The notes: generated by a model not told the origin, from the sequence alone. Counted from the stretch's first letter, positions 43,752-53,256 are shown. The stretch is DNA of 55,388 bases from CAZUAQ01 sp964618455 (GCA_964618455.1 CAZUAQ010000038.1:1-55388); one strand, 5' to 3'. Numbers and translations are program-made.

Positions 43752-44318
43752 CTATTCCTCTTCAATTTCCTTGACCTTGCTCGCCACGAGGTCGTCAATC
43801 TGCTTCTCGTACTTCTTGGTCAATTCCTGGATATTCTCTTTGGACTTGTCGGCATCGTCTTCCGCAAGCGTCTTGCCCTTCTGCTCGGCATCCACGAGTT
43901 TGTTGGCGTCGCGCCGGGCATTGCGGATGGCCACCTTCTGGGCCTCACCCATTTTCCGTACCTGACCCAGCAACTGCTGGCGGCGCTCACCGGAGAGCGG
44001 AGGAACGGGCAGTCGAACAATTTTGCCGTCATTCATCGGCGTGATGCCGATCTCCGAGGACTGAATGCCGCGCTCGATATCCTTGAGCGTGCTCGGATCG
44101 AACGGCTTGACCATGAGCGTGTTGCCTTCCGGCACGGAGATGTTGGCCAGTTCGCGAAGTTCCATCGTCGAACCATAGGACTCGACGGGTATCTTGAGAT
44201 GCTCGACCAGCGCGGGGGTGGCGCGACCCGTTCGGATGCCACGCACCTCGTGCCGCATGAACTCCACGGCCTTTTCCATGGCTTCTTCGCACTGTAACTC
44301 GATGTCATCCGCAGGCAT
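43752..44318 (-). CDS. frr: Ribosome recycling factor
   Basis: This 188-residue protein has the RRF core: VEFMRHEVRGIRTGRATPAL, the segment IPVESYGSTMELRELANISV, then VKPFD and RLPVPPLSGERRQQL, with a long helical hairpin to the C-terminus. It splits post-termination ribosomes together with EF-G. The ATG at 44318 aligns with the family and has GGAG upstream; an ATG at 44366 is less likely. A well-spaced promoter lies at 44365-44393, so it has its own transcript as well as possible read-through from mfd. Confidence 0.96.
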   Translation of the reverse strand: MPADDIELQCEEAMEKAVEFMRHEVRGIRTGRATPALVEHLKIPVESYGSTMELRELANISVPEGNTLMVKPFDPSTLKDIERGIQSSEIGITPMNDGKIVRLPVPPLSGERRQQLLGQVRKMGEAQKVAIRNARRDANKLVDAEQKGKTLAEDDADKSKENIQELTKKYEKQIDDLVASKVKEIEEE

Positions 44319-44364
44319 GGACGTAATCTCCGTTTCGACTGGGAAATCCGACGATGAAGCTGAC

Positions 44365-44393
44365 ATTGTAGAGCGACGCCGGGACAGGGGCAA
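44365..44393 (-). promoter_or_regulatory. Sigma70-type promoter of frr
   Basis: Reverse-strand TTGCCC (44388-44393), 17-bp spacer, TACAAT (44365-44370), about 47 bp before the ATG at 44318. Confidence 0.6.
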
Positions 44394-44499
44394 CTGGCAG
44401 GTGAACAAGCGGAGACGGCATTGCCGGCGGATGGAGAGCCGTTCTTCGCGTCCTGCCGGCCCACGAGGGAGCCTCGCTCTGGGGCCGGATGTCACCGAT

Positions 44500-45783
44500 T
44501 CAGTTACCGCCCCGAACGGCAAGCGGGATGGGGCAGTTCTTCAAACACTCCGAGGCGAAGGCGATCTTGTCATCCCGCGGAATGCCCGCTTCCTCCACGC
44601 GCTCCATGATGTACGTGCGGCTCCATTCGTCGAACTGCTCTTCCTGAAGCTTACGTACGATTTCCGCCTGCGCTTGCTCGAAGGTCTTGGTGTGGGCCGG
44701 CTTCATCATGACGGCCTTGACGATGAAGTACGACACGGGCGTTTCCACCAGTCCGCTCACCTGCCCCTGGCGAAGCCGGAATAACTCCTCGCACGCCAGC
44801 GCCCAGCGCTTGACCATGCTGTTCGGTTGAAGTTCCTCCCATACACCGCCTTCCGACGCGCGAATGCCGTCGGAATGTTCTTTCGCCATGTCCTCGAAGG
44901 AAGCGCCGCCGCGGATTTCGCGAAGAATCTGCTCCGCCCTCGCCCGGGCGGCGGCCTTCGCTTTCGAACGCGTCGCATCACTGGCACGATCATCGATCAA
45001 CCGGCCATCCTGGTCCTTGAAATGAATCTCGATCAGGGCGGGGACGGCGGAAGGCGTTGACGTGAATTCATCGCGATGCGAATCGTAATAGTTGACGATG
45101 TCGCGACGGGTAGGCTGTTTGCGGACAAGTTCGAATCTCTGACGGAGATACGTGTACACCATCGATTGTTCCTTGGCGCGCTCGAGGGCCTCGTCGTACG
45201 TCATGTCGAATTCAGCCAGGTGTTTCTCGTAGGCCGCCCGGGCGCCGCCGTAACGGGAACGGATCAGGCGCAGCAATGCTTCCTCCGCCTCGCGTGCGAA
45301 AATGCGCTCGAACCGCTCCTCCTCGAAGCGCCGCTTGGCTTCGCGAAGAATCACGACATGGGCGAGCCGTTGCTGAACCTGGCGGAGAACTTCCCGCTGG
45401 GCGTATTCGATGTACTCGGAGGTCGACAGCTCCTCGACCTTGACACGCAGATCCTCCATGATCGGTTCAAGGACGTCGGCGATGATGATCGCCTCGCTGT
45501 TGACGAAGAGCGCGTGCCGTCCGCGGGGGATGTCGGGCGAGGTCAGGTCCACGTCGGGCTCGGGCTCGGGCTCCGACTGCGATCGTGTAGCCACCGGCGG
45601 GGGTGACTTGCTGCGATCCACGTCCGGATGGTAGTACGCCTTGTGTGCCACTTCATGGTCTTCGCGCTTCGGTCCGGGTTTCTTGCCGTCGCATCCCCAC
45701 AAGGCGATCGCCGGCGAACAAAGAAGGATATACGTCGCCACTCGATAAATACGTTCCGCATTGTTGCAGCGAGATCGATGCAT
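44500..45783 (-). CDS. SurA/PpiC-like peptidyl-prolyl isomerase lipoprotein
   Basis: This 427-residue protein has a lipobox signal peptide, AIALWGC with Cys31, then a proline/acidic linker (to about 85). An N-terminal chaperone-like helical domain follows (about 90-230, with FVNSEAIIIADVLEPI). The parvulin-type domain spans about 240-385: EIHFKDQDGR, FEDMAKEHSDGIRASEGGVW and VETPVSYFIVKAV. SurA-like proteins fold outer-membrane or secreted proteins in the periplasm. The stop of mfd is 58 bp upstream on the same strand. Confidence 0.86.
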   Translation of the reverse strand: MHRSRCNNAERIYRVATYILLCSPAIALWGCDGKKPGPKREDHEVAHKAYYHPDVDRSKSPPPVATRSQSEPEPEPDVDLTSPDIPRGRHALFVNSEAIIIADVLEPIMEDLRVKVEELSTSEYIEYAQREVLRQVQQRLAHVVILREAKRRFEEERFERIFAREAEEALLRLIRSRYGGARAAYEKHLAEFDMTYDEALERAKEQSMVYTYLRQRFELVRKQPTRRDIVNYYDSHRDEFTSTPSAVPALIEIHFKDQDGRLIDDRASDATRSKAKAAARARAEQILREIRGGASFEDMAKEHSDGIRASEGGVWEELQPNSMVKRWALACEELFRLRQGQVSGLVETPVSYFIVKAVMMKPAHTKTFEQAQAEIVRKLQEEQFDEWSRTYIMERVEEAGIPRDDKIAFASECLKNCPIPLAVRGGN

Positions 45784-45841
45784 GGAAGCCGTCCTGTCGT
45801 GTCCGGAGTTGTACGGATGACTCGGGTGTTCAATGTGTCTT

Positions 45842-48800
45842 TCAGGCGCGATTCGTGGTGGTGCCCATTGTAGAGACCGCCTCGCCGCCCTTCAACATGC
45901 GCCGCAGCACCGCCAGTAACGTCGCGGTCTCAAAGTAACTCGGGCTCAGGCGCAGATGGACCGTGGTCGGGTCGGCAAATCGCGCCGATCCGGGACTGTT
46001 GGCGAGGATCGGTTCAATCAGTCCCATCTGCTCCACGCGGAAGATCAGGTCGGGCGGATCCTGCGTGATCGACTGGATTTTCAAGGGCTGGGCAAGAATG
46101 CGAATCTCCGCCATATCCAGCAGCGTCTGCACGATCGGGGGATACTCGCCGAACGCATCCCGCAAGTCGCGTTCGAGTTGATCCAGCTCTTCCTGCGTCC
46201 GACAACGCACCAGCCGCCGGTAGATCTCCATCCGCTGCCGATCCGACTCGACGTAGCTCCGCGGGATCTGCGCGGGCACGTCCAGTTCGAGATGGACCGG
46301 CTTCCAATCGTCGATCGGCTCGTCCTTCATCCGGTGCACCGCCTGGTCGAGCAGCTGGCAGTAAAGTTCGTAGCCCACGGCGGCGATATGGCCGCTCTGT
46401 TCCGGCCCGAGGATATTTCCCGCTCCGCGAATCTCCAGGTCGCGCATGGCGATGCGGAAGCCCGCCCCGAGATCGGAGTATTCCTCGATGGCCTTGAGGC
46501 GCTTGGCGGCGTTGGGGGTCACGCCGCGCTCCGGTGAGAGCAGCAGGTAACAGTACGCCCGGAGCTTGTACCGGCCGACGCGCCCGCGCAACTGGTGAAG
46601 CTCCGAAAGACCGAACCGGTCCGCCCGGTCGATCAGCATCGTGTTGCAGTTCGGGATATCCAATCCCGACTCAATGATGGTCGTGGACACCAGCACGTCC
46701 GCGTCGTGCCGCACGAACTTCAGCATGATCTTCTCGAGTTCGCGATCCTTCATCTGTCCGTGGCCGATGAGAATCCGCGCGTCGGGGACGATCCGCTGAA
46801 TCGTGTCGGCGAACGACTGGATGTCATGCACGAAGTTGTGCACGAAGTAAACCTGGCCGTCGCGGTTCAGCTCGCGGTGGATGGCGTCCTTGATGATCCG
46901 TTCGTCCCACGGGGCCACGCGCGTCACGATCGAGCGGCGATCCATCGGCGGCGTCGTCAACGAGCTGATGTCGCGAATCCCGATCAGCGACATGTGCAAG
47001 GTGCGCGGGATCGGCGTGGCGGTCATGGTCAAGACGTCCACCGTTTCGCGAAAATGCTTGAGCCGCTCCTTGTGCTCGACTCCGAAGCGCTGCTCCTCAT
47101 CAATGACGACCAGCCCGAGATCCTTGAAGCCGACATCCTTGCTCAGCAGGCGATGCGTGCCGATGAGAATGTCCACCTGGCCCTTCCGCGCCCGGGTAAT
47201 CACGTCGTTCTGATCTTTGCGCGTCTTGAACCGCGACACGCACTCGATGACGAAGGGGTAGTCCGCCATACGCTCGCGAAAGGTGCGCTCGTGCTGTTCG
47301 GCCAACACCGTCGTCGGCACCAGTACCGCCACCTGCTTGCCGTACTCGATGGCCTTGAACGCCGCGCGAATGGCCAGCTCCGTCTTTCCGTACCCCACAT
47401 CGCCGCAGAGCAGGCGGTCCATCGGCTGAGTCTTGAGCATGTCCCGCTTGATCTCCGCCAGCGACGTGAGCTGATCCTCCGTCTCCTGGTAGATGAAGCT
47501 GCCCTCGAATTCGCGCTGCCAGTTCGTGTCGGCGGGGTAGGCGATGCCCTCCTGCGACGCGCGCATCGCCTGCACGCGCAGCAACTCCGCCGCCAGATCG
47601 TTGACCGACTCCTCGACCTTCGCCTTCGTCTTCGACCAGCGCGTGCCGCCGAGCTTGCTCAGGTTCGGGGCGATGCCGCCGGCGCCGATGTATTTCTGCA
47701 CCAGGTCGATCTGCGTGACCGGCACGTGCAGCTTGGCTTTCTCGGAAAACTCCAGCGTCAGGTATTCCTGGGACTTGTCGGACTTGCCCTTGCGCATTGT
47801 GCGCATGCCGGTGAATCGGGCGATGCCGTGCACCACGTGGACCACGTAATCGCCCGGGTGCAGGTCGAGCCACGTTTCCAGCGGCTTGGCGGCGTGCGAC
47901 TTGCGGATCCGTCGGCGCTGCTGGTAGCGGTGAAAGACTTCATGATGGCCGACGACCGCCAGATCGCCGTCCGGCCAGTCGAACCCCCGATGAATCAGGC
48001 CGATCGTCAGATGCAGCCGCGGCGGAACGTCACCCAGCGTGTTCTTCCAGAGTTCGACGAAACGCTCACGCTCCGGCGCATTGTCGCAATAGAGAATCAC
48101 GTCGCGCTGTTTGGCGAGCACGGCCAGTTCGCTCAGTGCTTCGGGCGTCTTCGTCTCGAAGCGCGTCAGGCTCTGCACGCCGAAGCGGAAGTGATCGTCC
48201 TCGTCGGCGACCGGCAGGGTATACAGGTGAAGCTGTGTGAACTCGGCAATCCGCAGCATGAAGCGCGTCACCGGCATCATGCCCGTCGGCGAGCCCAGGC
48301 GGTTCCAGAACGCGTCGCCGATCTCCTGAATCTCCGCCGGTTCGGACAGGGCGATGATCGTCTCGGCGGGAATGTAGGACAGGAAACTCGTCAACCGGTG
48401 CGGCTTGCCGTCGATGTCCGGGCCGACGTCGAACTCCGTGGCCGATGCCGTCGGAATCCGCACACGATCCATCGCCTTGCCCGAACGTTGCGTGCTCACG
48501 TCGAACCGGCGGATGGACTCGATCTGCTCGTCGAAGAAGTCGATGCGCACCGGCTCGGTGGTGGCGGGGGGGAAGATGTCCAGGATGTCCCCACGCAGCG
48601 CGTAATCCCCGGGCGATTCCACCTGGTCCAGCCGTGAGTACCCATGACCTGCGAGCCATTCGCCGATCACCCGCGGGTCGTGATTCTCGTTCACGCGGAG
48701 ACGCAGCACGTGCATGCCCAGCGAATCCGCATCCGGCACCGCCTGCATCAACGCCTGCACCGGCGCGACGAGCATGAATCGCGAATCAGCCTCCGCTTCA

Positions 48801-49186
48801 CCACCGACCTCGCCGTCCACCAGCCGAGCGCACAGGTCGATCCGCTCGGCATGAATCTCGTCACTGGCGGCGCCTTCGCCGGTGACCGTCTCGAACGCGC
48901 TGAACAGCTCCGGCGTAATCCCGGAAAACTGCTCGAGTTCGTCCCGTGCTTCGTCCGCCAGTTCCAGATGGGAGGTCACGTAAAGAAGTGGGCGTTTCAG
49001 CGCTTTGGCCAGGGCCACCGCCGCGGCGGGCGCGTAGCATCCCCACAGCCCGTCCGCCGAAACCACCCTCCGCGCCGCGTCTTGACCGGCATCGGCGGAG
49101 CGTGATTCCTTCTCGCGGATCCGGGCCACCAGGGTCCCGAACACCCTGTCGCCGCCAATCCTCTCGACGACATCAATCACGCTCAC
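45842..49186 (-). CDS. mfd: Transcription-repair coupling factor
   Basis: This 1114-residue protein has all Mfd parts: a UvrB-like N-terminal region (DYALRGDILDIFPP, EPVRIDFFDEQIESI), then the RNA polymerase-interacting domain (LHPGDYVVHVVHGIARFTG). The helicase motor has Walker A LLCGDVGYGKTELA, DEEQRFGVEHKERLK, TMTATPIPRTL and STTIIESGLDIPN. The C-terminus has the conserved DLEIRGAGNILGPEQSG. It removes stalled RNA polymerase and recruits UvrA. The start is uncertain: GTG 49186 has GGGG upstream and gives a normal length, while ATG 49267 would add a non-conserved tail. Confidence 0.95.
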   Translation of the reverse strand: MSVIDVVERIGGDRVFGTLVARIREKESRSADAGQDAARRVVSADGLWGCYAPAAAVALAKALKRPLLYVTSHLELADEARDELEQFSGITPELFSAFETVTGEGAASDEIHAERIDLCARLVDGEVGGEAEADSRFMLVAPVQALMQAVPDADSLGMHVLRLRVNENHDPRVIGEWLAGHGYSRLDQVESPGDYALRGDILDIFPPATTEPVRIDFFDEQIESIRRFDVSTQRSGKAMDRVRIPTASATEFDVGPDIDGKPHRLTSFLSYIPAETIIALSEPAEIQEIGDAFWNRLGSPTGMMPVTRFMLRIAEFTQLHLYTLPVADEDDHFRFGVQSLTRFETKTPEALSELAVLAKQRDVILYCDNAPERERFVELWKNTLGDVPPRLHLTIGLIHRGFDWPDGDLAVVGHHEVFHRYQQRRRIRKSHAAKPLETWLDLHPGDYVVHVVHGIARFTGMRTMRKGKSDKSQEYLTLEFSEKAKLHVPVTQIDLVQKYIGAGGIAPNLSKLGGTRWSKTKAKVEESVNDLAAELLRVQAMRASQEGIAYPADTNWQREFEGSFIYQETEDQLTSLAEIKRDMLKTQPMDRLLCGDVGYGKTELAIRAAFKAIEYGKQVAVLVPTTVLAEQHERTFRERMADYPFVIECVSRFKTRKDQNDVITRARKGQVDILIGTHRLLSKDVGFKDLGLVVIDEEQRFGVEHKERLKHFRETVDVLTMTATPIPRTLHMSLIGIRDISSLTTPPMDRRSIVTRVAPWDERIIKDAIHRELNRDGQVYFVHNFVHDIQSFADTIQRIVPDARILIGHGQMKDRELEKIMLKFVRHDADVLVSTTIIESGLDIPNCNTMLIDRADRFGLSELHQLRGRVGRYKLRAYCYLLLSPERGVTPNAAKRLKAIEEYSDLGAGFRIAMRDLEIRGAGNILGPEQSGHIAAVGYELYCQLLDQAVHRMKDEPIDDWKPVHLELDVPAQIPRSYVESDRQRMEIYRRLVRCRTQEELDQLERDLRDAFGEYPPIVQTLLDMAEIRILAQPLKIQSITQDPPDLIFRVEQMGLIEPILANSPGSARFADPTTVHLRLSPSYFETATLLAVLRRMLKGGEAVSTMGTTTNRA

Positions 49187-49306
49187 ATCATATCCCCGCC
49201 AAGACGGCGGAGCCACACACGTGGAAGCCCCCCATCCGGGCCTCTGCACAGTCAGTCCCGCGACCATAGGGAGCGGAACTCGCGGAGACCGAGTTCGGCG
49301 CGCAGG

Positions 49307-49320
49307 GCTCTCCCGAGAGC
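49307..49320. promoter_or_regulatory. Palindrome GCTCTC-cc-GAGAGC between mfd and the zinc-ribbon array
   Basis: Perfect 6-bp arms in the divergent gap (49187-49425). It could be an operator for either direction. The rest of this gap shows no gene. Confidence 0.35.
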
Positions 49321-49425
49321 ACACACCAGTGATTCCTGGATCTTGGCATCTCCCCGGACTTCTTCTAAGCTGATCCTTCGAGCGACGGACACGCACTTCG
49401 CCGAAACAGTGAAGGGGACACCGGC

Positions 49426-50340
49426 ATGGACACACCGACTCCGTTCGCGCAGGAACTGAATCTCGACGCCACGGGACGCATCGACCAGGACTGCACCTGC
49501 GTCGGCTGCGGTTACAACCTGCGCGGCCTCGACCCGAAAAGCATCTGCCCCGAGTGCGCCACGCCCATCGGCCGATCCGCCCAGGGCGACTTTCTGCGCT
49601 TCAGTGACCCGACCTGGGTGGAGACGCTGGCCGACGGCATGCATTGGATCGTCATCGGCATTCTGCTCTCCATCGGCATGGGTTTCTGCGTGGCCGGGGG
49701 CGTCGGGTACTTCTCTTACTCATCTGGCGATATGGGCCTGGCAACTGCACTGTCCATGCTCCTGACGCTCGGAGTGCAGGCCGTTTATCTGGTCGGCTAC
49801 TGGAAGGTCACCACACCCGATCCGGCCAGGGAGGGGCAGGAATCGGGGATCACGACACGACAGGTCGTCCGGTTCTGGGCGGTCTGGTCTCTGGTCATGT
49901 CTCCCCTCGGGGAACTTCTCTTGGAGTTGATCGGGCCCCTGGGGCTTTCGATCAGCCTGCTCAACGGTGTGATCGGCATTGTGGGCATGTTCGCCGCCTT
50001 CCTCTATTCCATTCAACTCGCCCAGCGGATACCCGATGAATCCCTGGTCAAGCAGACCCGCATCGTCATGTGGGGAATGGCCATCGGAGCTTCGCTGATG
50101 CTTCTGATGGCGGCCGGAATGCTGCTGGTGACGTCCAGCGCGGGTGCAACTGGCGGTGGCGCCGCCGGCGGGGGAGGGTTGTTTCCCCTGCTGGCTGTGT
50201 TGTCCGGCGGCATGTGTCTGTTCGGAGTCGCGCTGCTCGTCTTCGGCATCTGGTCCATCGTTCTGGCCTTCCGCTATCGCACGGCCTTCCGCGATGCCGC
50301 CCACGACGCCCGCGCCACCTGGGCGAGTGAGACGCTATGA
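49426..50340 (+). CDS. Zinc-ribbon membrane protein, array copy 1
   Basis: This 304-residue protein starts with a cytoplasmic head: RIDQDCTCVGCGYNLRGLDP, then CPECATPIGRS, giving zinc knuckles C-x2-C and C-x2-C. An amphipathic segment, FLRFSDPTWVETLADGMHW, follows. Six hydrophobic helices occupy about residues 73-285, with a Gly/Ala-rich loop (TGGGAAGGGG) near 240. The C-terminus reads YRTAFRDAAHDARATWASET. No catalytic residues are seen. The ATG at 49426 follows AAGGGGA. The unit is the first of four paralogues; function unknown. Confidence 0.78.
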   Translation: MDTPTPFAQELNLDATGRIDQDCTCVGCGYNLRGLDPKSICPECATPIGRSAQGDFLRFSDPTWVETLADGMHWIVIGILLSIGMGFCVAGGVGYFSYSSGDMGLATALSMLLTLGVQAVYLVGYWKVTTPDPAREGQESGITTRQVVRFWAVWSLVMSPLGELLLELIGPLGLSISLLNGVIGIVGMFAAFLYSIQLAQRIPDESLVKQTRIVMWGMAIGASLMLLMAAGMLLVTSSAGATGGGAAGGGGLFPLLAVLSGGMCLFGVALLVFGIWSIVLAFRYRTAFRDAAHDARATWASETL

Positions 50341-50597
50341 TCGCGGGCCGAGAGTGTTGATTCCATGATCGCCCGACACACCATGGCGGTGACGCAGTGT
50401 CCATGAACAGCCCACAAGCCGACAGCCCGGCGGTCCGTCTCGATGCGAGTGGACACATCGATCAGGACTGCGCGTGCGTCAGTTGCGGCTACAACCTCCG
50501 TGGTCTGGATCCCGACCGAGTCTGCCCGGAGTGCGCGACACCCATCAGCCGCTCGATCCGAGGGGACTATCTTCGCTTCAGCGATCCGAAGTGGGTG
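50338..50597 (+). repeat. 260-bp direct repeat, unit A (start of array copy 2)
   Basis: Compared with 51285-51544, six differences occur, all in the first 88 bases; the last 172 bases (50426-50597) are identical. The block begins at the TGA of copy 1, covers the intergenic leader and the zinc-ribbon head of copy 2, and ends abruptly at GTGGGTG where the membrane domain begins. Confidence 0.95.
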
Positions 50598-51287
50598 CGA
50601 CTCTTGGCTTCGGGCATGAATTGGGTTTTACTGGGACTCCTGTTTTCGATCATGTCGTGCTTTGGATACGTAGAAACTTTGAAAGTATTGATCGTCAGAA
50701 ACCCACTGCCTGACGTAAGGACTTTGGGGATCGGAATCATCGTTCAGAGTATCTATCTGGTGGGTTTCTGGGCGGTTACCACGCCGGATCCGGCTTACCT
50801 TATCAGAGAAACCGAAATCACGATGCGTCGGATCGTGCGTCTCTGGGGTATCGTTTCTTTCGTGGTAAATCCCATAGAGCAAGCGATCCTCATGGAGCCG
50901 CTGGGGATGGGCGCGGCCGCGATCATCTTGAGCAAGTGCGTCGTCGGAGTAATCGGCTTCCTGGCCACATCCACCTACTTCGTCCAACTCGCGCGACGCA
51001 TCCCCGATCACGAGTTGGCCAGACAAACTCGGGTCGTCATGTGGGGATTGGCGGTATGCTTACTCCTGATTCTCGTTGGGGTGAGTCTTCTGTTTGCGAT
51101 GGGTTTCAGGCACATTGGAATGGTAGCGCAAGGTGTGGATGAGGTTCTCGGAATAGCGGTGACCGTTGCGCTCATTGGATTCGTGATCTTCAGTATCTGG
51201 ACGATTGTCCTGGCAGTCCGTTACCGAACCGCCTTTCGCAAAGCCGCCGAACAAGCCCGCGTATCATGGGCAAGCGAGACGAGGTGA
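50403..51287 (+). CDS. Zinc-ribbon membrane protein, array copy 2
   Basis: This 294-residue paralogue has head HIDQDCACVSCGYNLRGLDP with CPECATPISRS, then YLRFSDPKWVRLLASGMNW and six hydrophobic helices. The first 65 residues match copy 3 almost exactly, while the membrane part is clearly diverged. The C-terminus YRTAFRKAAEQARVSWASET again resembles copy 1. ATG 50403 is preferred over GTG 50397 because MNSPQ aligns with MNGPQ of copy 4. No clear Shine-Dalgarno. Confidence 0.77.
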   Translation: MNSPQADSPAVRLDASGHIDQDCACVSCGYNLRGLDPDRVCPECATPISRSIRGDYLRFSDPKWVRLLASGMNWVLLGLLFSIMSCFGYVETLKVLIVRNPLPDVRTLGIGIIVQSIYLVGFWAVTTPDPAYLIRETEITMRRIVRLWGIVSFVVNPIEQAILMEPLGMGAAAIILSKCVVGVIGFLATSTYFVQLARRIPDHELARQTRVVMWGLAVCLLLILVGVSLLFAMGFRHIGMVAQGVDEVLGIAVTVALIGFVIFSIWTIVLAVRYRTAFRKAAEQARVSWASETR

Positions 51288-51544
51288 TCGCGGACCGGGA
51301 GTGTTGATTCCATGATCGCCCGACACGCCATGGTGGTGACGCAGTGTCCATGAACAGCCCGCAAGCCGACAACCCGGCGGTCCGTCTCGATGCGAGTGGA
51401 CACATCGATCAGGACTGCGCGTGCGTCAGTTGCGGCTACAACCTCCGTGGTCTGGATCCCGACCGAGTCTGCCCGGAGTGCGCGACACCCATCAGCCGCT
51501 CGATCCGAGGGGACTATCTTCGCTTCAGCGATCCGAAGTGGGTG
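51285..51544 (+). repeat. 260-bp direct repeat, unit B (start of array copy 3)
   Basis: Second copy of the block at 50338-50597, offset by 947 bp; 254 of 260 bases match. The identical part is 51373-51544. Confidence 0.95.
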
Positions 51545-52213
51545 GGGACACTGGCGAGGGGGATGAACTGGATCGTATTCGGCTTCATCAGTGCATGTGC
51601 CCTGGGCATCGGTATGGAGTTGGTTCTTGATCAGAACGTGACAACGGGCAATTCGCATCTCGATACACTTGGCGAGTCTCTCCTTGTCCTCGCCTTTCAA
51701 CTTGTCTTTGTGAAGGGGTTCTGGCACTTGACGGAGCGCGAACCTTTCTGGAAATCCGCGGAGTCTGCGCTTTCTGCCCGCCGGGTGATCCGGTTGACAC
51801 TCCTTGCCTCGCTGGCGCTGGTTCCGATGGGGTATCTCACCGACTACTTTCACGAAGTCAACGGAACAGCAGTGTTCTTTGTGGGGATTGTGGGTGTGAG
51901 CGCGGTATACAAACATATCATCTCCCTGGTCCGCCGCCTTCCCAATCGATCGCTTGAATGGGGAATCCGATGGCTGGTGACTGGCATCGGAGTTCTCTTT
52001 GCCTTCGCGTTCTTGAGTCTCCTCTTATCAGTCCTGTGGGATCATTTCTCCCTTGATAACATCAAAATGTACATCAGCATGGTGGTGATGATGCTGATGC
52101 TCCTTGGCTTTGCCCTACTCGGCATCTGGACCATGGTCCTGGCGGTCTGGTTCCAGATCGCACTGCACAAGGCGGCCAGGCAGGCGCGCGAAAAGGCGGC
52201 ACTGCAACCATGA
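51350..52213 (+). CDS. Zinc-ribbon membrane protein, array copy 3
   Basis: This 287-residue paralogue has a zinc-ribbon head almost identical to copy 2 (CVSCGYNLRGLDPDRVCPEC). It changes abruptly into its own membrane domain after KWVGTLARGMNW. Helices include FISACALGIGMELVL, ALVPMGYLTDYF and MVVMMLMLLGFALLGIW. The C-terminus ends KAARQAREKAALQP, with a basic amphipathic helix. Its stop overlaps the ATG of copy 4 by 4 bp, so the two are translationally coupled. Confidence 0.77.
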   Translation: MNSPQADNPAVRLDASGHIDQDCACVSCGYNLRGLDPDRVCPECATPISRSIRGDYLRFSDPKWVGTLARGMNWIVFGFISACALGIGMELVLDQNVTTGNSHLDTLGESLLVLAFQLVFVKGFWHLTEREPFWKSAESALSARRVIRLTLLASLALVPMGYLTDYFHEVNGTAVFFVGIVGVSAVYKHIISLVRRLPNRSLEWGIRWLVTGIGVLFAFAFLSLLLSVLWDHFSLDNIKMYISMVVMMLMLLGFALLGIWTMVLAVWFQIALHKAARQAREKAALQP

Positions 52214-53112
52214 ATGGACCGCAGACTGAAATCCCGAAAGAAGCCCTCGATGCAAGAGGTCACCTTGATCAGGACTGCAACTGCATCGGCTGCGGCTACA
52301 ACCTCCGTGGGCTGGATCCCGAAAGCGTCTGCCCCGAGTGCGCCACCCCGATCGACCGATCTCTCCGCGGTCAATACCTACGCTACAGCGACCCGAGGTG
52401 GGTCGAGAAGCTTGCCGGCGGCATGGACTGGATCCTGCTCGGATTCGTCAGCACATTCATCCTGGGCCACGCATTGGTGATTGCTTACGACCTCAACGTA
52501 TCGACGGGCAATCCGAACCTCGATATTCTCTCAGAATCTCTCCTAATCCTGTGTCTTCAATTTGTATTTCTCATTGGATTCTGGCGATTGACCGCGCCGA
52601 ATCCCTGGCAAGCCGCGCCTGATTCGGAACTCACCGCGCGAAGCGTCGTGCGATGGACGATTCTCGCGTCGCTTCTGCTCGTTCCACCCGCCTATGTCTA
52701 CTCGTATCGTATCAATCTGCAGTCGATGATCCTTTTCGCGATCACGAGTCTTGCCGCCCTCGTCGGGTTGATGGCCGCGTTTCGACACGCCGTCCAACTG
52801 GCCAGGCATCTGCCGAATGAATCGCTGGTCAGACAGACGCGCATCGTCATGCGAGGAATCCTTGTGGTCGCGGCAGCGGGGGCGATTGCGGTCTTGTGTG
52901 CCATCTGGGCCCAACGTCATGTCATGGCCTTCACTCCGACCGTTCAGTTGGCCATGATGGGAGCGTTCCTCTGTGGCATCGTTGTCCTCATCGGTGGATT
53001 GATCTTCGGCATCTGGTTCATCGTTCTGGCGATTAGGTTCCGAATCGAACTCCATCGCGCCGCAAGACAAGCCCGCGCGGCATGGATGCAGGATCCTCCG
53101 TCTTCTTCATGA
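52210..53112 (+). CDS. Zinc-ribbon membrane protein, array copy 4
   Basis: This 300-residue paralogue has head HLDQDCNCIGCGYNLRGLDP and CPECATPIDRS, then YLRYSDPRWVEKLAGGMDW and six hydrophobic helices. The C-terminus is RIELHRAARQARAAWMQDP. The head is diverged from copies 2 and 3 at the DNA level, so it took no part in the recent exchange. The ATG at 52210 overlaps the end of copy 3. Confidence 0.77.
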   Translation: MNGPQTEIPKEALDARGHLDQDCNCIGCGYNLRGLDPESVCPECATPIDRSLRGQYLRYSDPRWVEKLAGGMDWILLGFVSTFILGHALVIAYDLNVSTGNPNLDILSESLLILCLQFVFLIGFWRLTAPNPWQAAPDSELTARSVVRWTILASLLLVPPAYVYSYRINLQSMILFAITSLAALVGLMAAFRHAVQLARHLPNESLVRQTRIVMRGILVVAAAGAIAVLCAIWAQRHVMAFTPTVQLAMMGAFLCGIVVLIGGLIFGIWFIVLAIRFRIELHRAARQARAAWMQDPPSSS

Positions 53113-53256
53113 GCATCCCGACGGGTGCCCCGGCGTGTTCCAAGCCGTGTTCGCGAATCGCACGGGTATCCCGTCCTTCGCAGGTCGACTCTAGAACGCC
53201 TTCGGCGTGGCGGCTTGTCACGGGGTTACACGTCGGCAAGTACGCTGAGCGCGACC

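Noticed and set aside
46595..48637. 680-residue rightward open frame inside mfd
   Set aside because: It is antisense to the conserved helicase and polymerase-binding motifs of Mfd.
49187..49435. Longer N-terminus for Mfd reaching the start of the zinc-ribbon array
   Set aside because: The added residues are Cys/Arg/Pro-rich, not conserved in Mfd, and would overlap the first gene of the array.
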